Position numbers and translations under genes: made by a program. The notes under the pieces were generated by a model. The model saw nothing but the letters and a program-made list of their open reading frames with translations. It had not been told where the DNA came from and did not search any database. This document shows, in pieces, positions 1-4,216 of a DNA stretch of 5,370 nucleotides. Every line of letters begins with the position of its first letter. Position 1 is the first letter of the stretch. Location of the stretch: contig DAOVNV010000167.1 of NCBI GenBank assembly GCA_030630015.1, positions 1-5,370 of the forward strand. Reading direction: 5' to 3'. The stretch is from Desulfuromonadales bacterium. Its GTDB lineage: Bacteria > Desulfobacterota > Desulfuromonadia > Desulfuromonadales > BM103.

Positions 1-1293
1 CATTTGACTCTGCTCCCTGAATTGACCTCGGAAGAGTTGCATCGTTTCATTCATCTTCTGGTCATTGACCCGCAGGAACTGCAGCGACTGGGCGGGTTGC
101 AATCCATTCTCGAAAAAGCGCGAATTACCCATATATGGCTGAATGAACTGGACCTTGATGCAATCCTCGAAAAAAAGGAAATCATTGAGTCACAACCGGA
201 ACTGGACGAGGAAACCCTTGCTGCACTGATTTCAGGAGAGCCCTTACAGTCAGATCGACCACAAGCAGTGACACAGGATCTAAAAACCATCCTGAAGAAA
301 CTGCAGAAGGAACGCGATGACCAGAAATTCTGGCAACTCCTCCAAGAGTTCATCCCCCTGTTGCGACTCAGTCTTTCCGAGCAGAATCGGGGGCTAGTAT
401 TACAGGCCCTTTCATTCATCTGCCACTGTGCAACAAACAACAAAAATTCAGAAGCACGCCGGGAACATTCAATGAACGCACTCCGGCAACTGGCAACCCA
501 GGACATGATCGACTACCTGGTTGCAGCACTGCTGTCCGGAGAGGCCAGTGGAAAAGCCCGCGGGGCACTGACCAAGGTTCTCGCTTTTCTTGAAGAGAAG
601 TCAACGCGCCGTATCATGGAGTTCCTTTCCCGGGAGAAGTCAGCGGCTAACCGCAAACTTCTTGCGGCTGTACTCGTTATGTCCGGTCCTTCAGCTGTTC
701 CCGTTTTACAGGAACATCTGTTTGATGATCGTTGGTACGTTGTGCGCAATGCCATTGCAATCCTCGGTGAAATCAAAGACCAGGATTCCCTGGTACACAT
801 TTCTCCACTTCTTCAGCACAAGGACATCAGAGTTCGCCGGGAGACGATCCGGGCGATGACCAAAATCGGCGGCCCGCGAGCGATCAATATCCTGTTGCAG
901 GCAACAAACTCGAGCGATCAGGAACTTCGGAGACAGGCGTTGCTTTCGCTTGGGGCGATCAGAGCGGCAAGTGCCGTCCCCACCCTCATAAAGATTGTCA
1001 GAAAAACGGGCTGGAACCGAGCCAACGTCGACCTGAAAAAAGATGCTATCCGCTCACTCGGAGAGATTGGTTCTACAGACGCCATCCCCGTTCTTGGAAA
1101 AATTGTTTCGAAGCGTCAATTCTTCCACCGTAAAAGCAGTGATGAACTCCGCACCGCTGCGGCCACCGCCCTCGGTGAAATCGGTGATGATGCGGCCCGT
1201 GACATCCTCGAGAAAACAACCCATGACAAATCATCCTTCGTTGCACGCGCCGCAGCCCAGGCACTGCAACAGCTTGATAAGGGAACACCATGA
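1..1293 (+). CDS. HEAT-repeat protein, 5'-truncated by window edge
   Basis: The frame is open from the first base and ends in TGA at 1291-1293. The first possible start in the window is a TTG at 4, but no ribosome binding site can be seen, so I read this as the C-terminal 430 or so residues of a longer protein. Counting from that TTG, residues 165-425 hold about eight HEAT-like helical pairs, typified by AVPVLQEHL, VVRNAIAILGEI, DAIRSLGEIG and TAAATALGEIGD. Such alpha-solenoids are usually protein-binding scaffolds; no catalytic motif is seen. Residues 1-60 (PELTSEELHRFIHLL, then a GLQSILEKARITHI stretch) are not HEAT-like. They resemble residues 92-133 of the HD-GYP protein encoded next (GLSANEIQALLSEL...). 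There is no signal peptide or membrane segment in the visible part, so it is probably cytoplasmic. It overlaps the HD-GYP gene by four bases and probably works with that protein. The exact function is unknown. Confidence 0.85.
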   Translation, partial: HLTLLPELTSEELHRFIHLLVIDPQELQRLGGLQSILEKARITHIWLNELDLDAILEKKEIIESQPELDEETLAALISGEPLQSDRPQAVTQDLKTILKKLQKERDDQKFWQLLQEFIPLLRLSLSEQNRGLVLQALSFICHCATNNKNSEARREHSMNALRQLATQDMIDYLVAALLSGEASGKARGALTKVLAFLEEKSTRRIMEFLSREKSAANRKLLAAVLVMSGPSAVPVLQEHLFDDRWYVVRNAIAILGEIKDQDSLVHISPLLQHKDIRVRRETIRAMTKIGGPRAINILLQATNSSDQELRRQALLSLGAIRAASAVPTLIKIVRKTGWNRANVDLKKDAIRSLGEIGSTDAIPVLGKIVSKRQFFHRKSSDELRTAAATALGEIGDDAARDILEKTTHDKSSFVARAAAQALQQLDKGTP

Positions 1294-2621
1294 ATGTTGA
1301 TGAGATCAGACAGGTCGTCCAAGGTCTGGCGGCTGCGGTCAAAGGGTTGCGTCTGTACTCACTGGACCACCCGGCTACCGGCAAGCAGATTCAAGCTTTG
1401 CAGGACGGCTTGTTCAACCTTCTGCAACACAAGAAAAAAATCAGGATAGGCCTTCTCGAAGGAACCCTGTTTGTCGAGGACCACCTGCTCATGCAGGATT
1501 TTCCTGCTGCCGAAGAGGTTGCCAGGATGCTCGACGAGAGGCAACTGACAGGCATCGAGTTTTATACGGGCCTTTCGGCTAACGAGATACAGGCACTCTT
1601 GAGTGAGCTGTATGAAGGGCAGAAAAAAGGCAACGAATTTACCGAAGCTCTGCAACAAAGGAACGTACAACGCATAAAAGCCATTTCTACAGAAGAAGAC
1701 GAGGAAGATTCCGGTCAACCTCGCAAAGTCTATCGCAAAGCACTCAAAGTTGTTGACCAGATTTTTAATGATGTGCGCATGGGTGAAATCCCTTCATCCG
1801 CTGAAGCCCTCAAAGTTGTCAAAAGTATGGCACAGTTGACTTTGACGGAGCCTCACGCCCTGTTTGCACTATCCATGTTGAAAGATTATGACAATTACAC
1901 CTTCACGCACTCCGTTAATGTTTCCGTCATCTCACTGGCCGTGGGACGTGCCTGCAACCTGACAGAAGAACAGCTGCGCACACTAGGACTCGGGGGACTG
2001 CTCCACGACCTGGGAAAACTCAAGATCGATGTCAACATCATCACCAAGCCTGGACGTCTGACCGAAAATGAATTCGAGGTGATCAAGCAGCACCCGGCTT
2101 TCGGGGCAGAAATCATTTCGGAAATGGAGGGCGTCACCCAGGAGGTGATGGACATCGTTCTTTACCATCACACCCGCTACGACCGGAATGGCTATCCGTT
2201 CTTTGACGACACCAGGAACCTGTCGACTCTGGTTGACATGACCGCTATAGCGGATTCTTATGATGCAATGACGACTTTGCGCTCCTATCAACGGCCCTAC
2301 ACACCCCGCAGTGCGATTAACCGCCTGCAAGAGGTCTCCGGCTCATTCCTCAACCCCGCTTATGTGACTAGTTTTATTGAATCTCTCGGCCCCTACCCGG
2401 TCGGCAGTCTGGTTCGACTGGACAGCAATGAAATCGGGCTGGTTATCAAGGTCGACGCCAAAGACCCGAGTCTGGCGGACATCAAAGTTATTTTCGATGC
2501 CGCAGGCACCATACTCGATGAGGCACCTATCCTCTATATCCGACCCGACAAGCCACGGCAGATCATTGCTGAAGTCGATCCCGCCAGCAAAGGGCTGGAA
2601 GTGACCGATTTTCTGGACTGA
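1290..2621 (+). CDS. HD-GYP domain protein, probable cyclic-di-GMP phosphodiesterase
   Basis: This 443-residue protein has three parts. Residues 1-135 form an N-terminal module (LRLYSLDHPA near 20-29, LFVED at 60-64, GIEFYTGLSANEI at 88-100). An acidic linker follows at 135-141 (EEDEED). An HD-GYP domain spans about 195-370: YTFTHSVN (His207), LLHDLGK (His239-Asp240, Lys243), KQHP (His268), HHTRYDRNGYP (293-303) and ADSYDAMTTLRSY (322-333). A short C-terminal extension starts at YPVGSLVRL. HD-GYP enzymes hydrolyse the second messenger cyclic-di-GMP with a metal centre bound by these His/Asp residues. Here the usual HHExxDGxGYP has Thr295 for Glu and Arg299 for Gly, so activity is likely but not certain. 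There is no receiver or sensor domain of a known type and no membrane segment. The ATG overlaps the upstream stop as ATGA, with a weak AAGGGA five bases before it, implying translational coupling. A hairpin terminator follows 40 bases after the stop. Confidence 0.93.
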   Translation: MNVDEIRQVVQGLAAAVKGLRLYSLDHPATGKQIQALQDGLFNLLQHKKKIRIGLLEGTLFVEDHLLMQDFPAAEEVARMLDERQLTGIEFYTGLSANEIQALLSELYEGQKKGNEFTEALQQRNVQRIKAISTEEDEEDSGQPRKVYRKALKVVDQIFNDVRMGEIPSSAEALKVVKSMAQLTLTEPHALFALSMLKDYDNYTFTHSVNVSVISLAVGRACNLTEEQLRTLGLGGLLHDLGKLKIDVNIITKPGRLTENEFEVIKQHPAFGAEIISEMEGVTQEVMDIVLYHHTRYDRNGYPFFDDTRNLSTLVDMTAIADSYDAMTTLRSYQRPYTPRSAINRLQEVSGSFLNPAYVTSFIESLGPYPVGSLVRLDSNEIGLVIKVDAKDPSLADIKVIFDAAGTILDEAPILYIRPDKPRQIIAEVDPASKGLEVTDFLD

Positions 2622-2661
2622 GATCAAGAAACGCCAAACGGATTAAGTATGGGGCATGACA

Positions 2662-2693
2662 GCAAAAGCCGGGAGAAATCTCCCGGCTTTTGC
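2662..2693. terminator. Bidirectional intrinsic terminator between convergent genes
   Basis: A perfect inverted repeat, GCAAAAGCCGGGAG (2662-2675) and CTCCCGGCTTTTGC (2680-2693), encloses a four-base loop. The GC-rich core is flanked by AAAA on the left and TTTT on the right, so each strand reads as a GC stem followed by a short T run. It lies 40 bases after the HD-GYP stop and 58 bases beyond the stop of the leftward HEAT gene, the position expected for a shared terminator. The T run is short, so efficiency could be moderate. Confidence 0.85.
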
Positions 2694-2710
2694 ACGTTTG
2701 AGTCTATATC

Positions 2711-2737
2711 TGGATCCGTGAGGAACCGACGGATCCA
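2711..2737. repeat. Inverted repeat (9-bp stem, 9-base loop) behind the small HEAT gene
   Basis: TGGATCCGT (2711-2719) and ACGGATCCA (2729-2737) are exact reverse complements around GAGGAACCG. The hairpin starts 14 bases after the stop of the leftward HEAT gene. It has no T run on either strand, so it is not a standard terminator. It may protect the 3' end of the mRNA, or be a small protein-binding palindrome, or have no role. Confidence 0.5.
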
Positions 2738-2751
2738 AGTCTAAGCAACAA

Positions 2752-3321
2752 CTACAGTGGAAGTTTTCCGAGTGCATCGGCAACCGCCTGACGAACAACG
2801 GCCCTGGGATCCTTGATCAAACGAACCAGAGGCTGGCCGGCTTCCGGAGCGTTAATGGCTTCAAGTGAACGGATGGCGCCAACAACCAGTTGCTCGTCTT
2901 CATCATTCAGAACTGCCGCCAAGTAAGGGATGAGACGGGCGTCGCTGAAATGACCCAAGGCCTCTGCAGTATGCACTCGGACAGCAGGAGCGGGATCTTT
3001 CAGATGACGAACCACGTTGTTGAGAGATTTGGGATGAGCCTTGAGTCCAAGCACCTGTATAGCTGCCGAACGAATATCCGCATCCGGGTCTTTAAGTAGC
3101 TTGATCAAGTGTGGGAAAACCTCCGAACTGGTGATTTTCTCCATGGCAAAGATCGCCTTGACCCTTTGTCCGCGCTTGTCGGCGTAAAGGTTTTCCAGTA
3201 TCTGGTCGAATTCCTGGCAGGATTCAAGCCTTTCCAGGGCAGCTGATGCAGCAAGACGTACGCTCTCCTCCGGATCATTCAGAAGACCGACTAAGAGATT
3301 TCGACGTTCTTCCAAGGACAT
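2752..3321 (-). CDS. Small HEAT-repeat protein
   Basis: This 189-residue protein consists almost wholly of HEAT-like (PBS-lyase type) repeats of about 30 residues. Six can be traced, near residues 1-33, 38-64, 66-94, 97-125, 128-156 and 159-187. Recurrent elements are LLxDPxxxVR and AxxALxxL, for example LLKDPDADIRSAAIQVLG and LIKDPRAVVRQAVADALG. It has no signal peptide, membrane segment, catalytic motif or extra domain. Such solenoids usually bind a protein partner; some related repeats occur in phycobilin lyases, but nothing here points to that chemistry. The ATG at 3321 is chosen because an in-frame TGA lies 15 bases upstream (minus strand). A GAGGGA sits 11 bases before the ATG, a rather long spacing. 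It lies downstream of ssb on the same strand, 163 bases beyond the ssb stop and past the ssb terminator, so it probably has its own promoter or depends on readthrough. Its repeats are more regular than those of the large HEAT protein at the left edge. Function is unknown. Confidence 0.9.
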   Translation of the reverse strand: MSLEERRNLLVGLLNDPEESVRLAASAALERLESCQEFDQILENLYADKRGQRVKAIFAMEKITSSEVFPHLIKLLKDPDADIRSAAIQVLGLKAHPKSLNNVVRHLKDPAPAVRVHTAEALGHFSDARLIPYLAAVLNDEDEQLVVGAIRSLEAINAPEAGQPLVRLIKDPRAVVRQAVADALGKLPL

Positions 3322-3355
3322 ATCTAGCGGTATCCCTCAATAACAGCTGCTGCAG

Positions 3356-3374
3356 TTTTGCCGAGGAGGCAAAA
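3356..3374 (-). other. Hairpin in the leader of the small HEAT gene
   Basis: TTTTGCC (3356-3362) and GGCAAAA (3368-3374) pair around a five-base loop. It lies 34 bases upstream of the start codon of the leftward HEAT gene, inside the predicted leader. On the minus strand it is not followed by a T run, so it is not a normal terminator. It might shape mRNA stability or ribosome access. Seven base pairs, four of them A-T, make it weak. Confidence 0.35.
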
Positions 3375-3390
3375 TCAGAAGTTCACATCA

Positions 3391-3418
3391 AATCTACCAA
3401 AAGGTTGACCAGTCACAA
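3391..3418 (-). promoter_or_regulatory. Candidate promoter of the small HEAT gene
   Basis: On the minus strand TTGTGA (3418-3413, 4 of 6 matches to TTGACA) is followed after 16 bases by TAGATT (3396-3391, 4 of 6 matches to TATAAT). It would start a transcript near 3384 with a leader of about 63 bases. The position, between the ssb terminator and the HEAT start, makes sense, but the match alone is weak. Confidence 0.35.
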
Positions 3419-3432
3419 ACAGCAAACCCGAT

Positions 3433-3466
3433 AAAAAGTCCGACAGGCTCCTAGCAGCCTGTCGAA
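3433..3466 (-). terminator. Intrinsic terminator of ssb
   Basis: On the minus strand CGACAGGCT (3464-3456) and AGCCTGTCG (3449-3441) form a perfect 9-bp stem around GCTAGG. A G-U and an A-U pair extend it to 11 bp. It is followed by CTTTTTAT, whose T run is the AAAAA at 3433-3437 on the plus strand. It starts about 20 bases after the ssb stop. This is a strong textbook intrinsic terminator that would separate ssb from the HEAT gene downstream. Confidence 0.88.
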
Positions 3467-3488
3467 CTATCAATGAACTGGCTGCTAG
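3451..3488 (-). promoter_or_regulatory. Possible alternative pairing that competes with the ssb terminator
   Basis: In the minus-strand RNA, CUAGCAGCC (3488-3480), which contains the ssb UAG stop codon, is fully complementary to GGCUGCUAG (3459-3451). The second segment is the loop of the ssb terminator plus four bases of its left arm. Pairing the two, 20 bases apart, excludes the full terminator stem. The geometry resembles an antiterminator, but regulation by it is inference only. Confidence 0.3.
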
Positions 3489-3919
3489 AACGGAATGTCG
3501 TCATCAGGGTTGAATGTCGGTTCTTGCGAACCGGCAGAGGATTCTGCCACTGGAGACGTCGGACGAGCACTTCCGCCACCACCCTGATCACCGGCACGAC
3601 TGAGCATCTGCATTTCGTTAGCGACGATCTCGGAAATGTAACGTTTGTTGCCATCACGATCGTCATAAGAACGGTTCTGGATGCGGCCTTCGATGTAAAC
3701 CTGCTTGCCCTTGGTCAGGTACTTGCCACAAATCTCAGCAAGACCGGCCCAAACCACGATATTGTGCCACTCGGTACGCTCCTGCTGCTCACCCTGCTTG
3801 TTCTTGAAACGATCGGTTGTCGCCAGCGAGAAAGTACAGACAGCTGTCCCCGAAGGAGTGTAACGCAGTTCAGGATCTTTCCCCAGATTGCCGACCAGAA
3901 TTGCTTTATTGACGGACAT
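3485..3919 (-). CDS. ssb: Single-stranded DNA-binding protein
   Basis: This 144-residue protein is a standard bacterial SSB, the tetrameric protein that coats single-stranded DNA during replication, repair and recombination. The OB fold covers about residues 1-106, opening MSVNKAILVGNLGKDPELRY and including ERTEWHNIVVWAGLAE (47-62, with Trp51 and Trp57 of the DNA-binding type) and KGKQVYIEGR (70-79). A Gly/Ser/Pro-rich disordered linker follows at about 107-136. The C-terminus is DDDIPF, the acidic tip that recruits partner enzymes. The ATG at 3919 is preceded by GGAG (3931-3928) at an eight-base spacing, and the N-terminus matches the family. An intrinsic terminator lies just beyond the stop. 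The usual rpsF/rpsR partners of many ssb genes are absent; the neighbours are a HEAT-repeat gene and a divergent gltB. Nothing suggests a phage or plasmid copy. Confidence 0.98.
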   Translation of the reverse strand: MSVNKAILVGNLGKDPELRYTPSGTAVCTFSLATTDRFKNKQGEQQERTEWHNIVVWAGLAEICGKYLTKGKQVYIEGRIQNRSYDDRDGNKRYISEIVANEMQMLSRAGDQGGGGSARPTSPVAESSAGSQEPTFNPDDDIPF

Positions 3920-4020
3920 AATGACATCTCCATTACAAATCTAAAAACTGCATTGACACGTCCAAAGCGGCTTGTCTCAGCCCCACTCCGGACTCACTAA
4001 TCAAATCTGAATTGACACGC

Positions 4021-4050
4021 AGTCTATCCCATATCGCTTCAGAGTGTAAA
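4021..4050 (-). promoter_or_regulatory. Candidate promoter of ssb
   Basis: On the minus strand TTTACA (4050-4045, 5 of 6) is followed after 18 bases by TAGACT (4026-4021, 4 of 6). The predicted start near 4014 gives a leader of about 95 bases. A closer TGTAAT at 3937-3932 would leave no room for the ribosome binding site, so I prefer the upstream site. Confidence 0.4.
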
Positions 4051-4101
4051 GAGGTTTCGGGAGCTTGACGACTATGCCGGACGCTGCGGTATCGGCGACT
4101 A

Positions 4102-4130
4102 TTGACCTGCAACTGTTTTATAAAAACAAT
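4102..4130 (+). promoter_or_regulatory. Candidate promoter of gltB
   Basis: TTGACC (4102-4107, 5 of 6) is followed after exactly 17 bases by AACAAT (4125-4130, 4 of 6). The stretch between and around them is A/T-rich. It predicts a start near 4137 and a leader of about 80 bases. I looked for a sigma-54 site (GG-N10-GC) nearby and found none that fits. Confidence 0.4.
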
Positions 4131-4202
4131 CGTTTATCCCCTGCGACTACTTGCATTTACAGGAATGAAAGATACTCTTCAAGATATATTTGACCGCCTG
4201 AC

Positions 4203-4208
4203 AAGGAT
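4203..4208 (+). promoter_or_regulatory. Ribosome binding site of gltB
   Basis: AAGGAT lies eight bases before the ATG at 4217. An in-frame TGA at 4199-4201 excludes any longer product, so this site and the ATG together fix the gltB start. Confidence 0.75.
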
Positions 4209-4216
4209 CGTCGCTG

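Larger units (their letters stand above)
3920..4216. other. Divergent ssb/gltB intergenic region with repeated TTGAC words
   Basis: This 297-base region carries the control sites of two divergent genes. The word TTGAC occurs five times on the plus strand, at 3953, 4012, 4065, 4102 and 4190, and a sixth copy at 3909 lies just inside ssb. The 9-mer ATTGACACG is repeated exactly at 3952-3960 and 4011-4019, and CAAATCT precedes both copies (3936-3942 and 4002-4008) at different distances. I find no convincing small gene; the short open frames here run into ssb or gltB and look like neither in composition. Confidence 0.6.

Noticed and set aside
51..506. A 151-codon minus-strand frame opposite the left HEAT gene, rich in Ser, Arg and Cys
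   Set aside because: The composition is typical of an antisense reading of a real gene, and there is no plausible ribosome binding site or motif.
1983..2330. Minus-strand frames opposite the HD-GYP domain
   Set aside because: They are shadows of the conserved HD-GYP motifs.
2622..2751. Small RNA or attachment site between the convergent genes
   Set aside because: The interval is explained by a terminator and one extra hairpin; there is no promoter of quality, no tRNA-like sequence and no integrase gene nearby.
3932..3953. TGTAAT (minus strand, 3937-3932) as the ssb -10 box
   Set aside because: Transcription would begin about six bases before the ATG, leaving the GGAG ribosome binding site outside the mRNA.
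3473..4000. A 175-codon plus-strand open frame opposite ssb
   Set aside because: It is the antisense shadow of ssb, whose family match is complete from start codon to the DDDIPF tail. The shadow has no ribosome binding site or recognisable domain.
4137..4157. Possible sigma-54 site upstream of gltB around TTGCAT
   Set aside because: The TTGCA half is present, but no GG element lies at the required distance, so the -24 box is missing.
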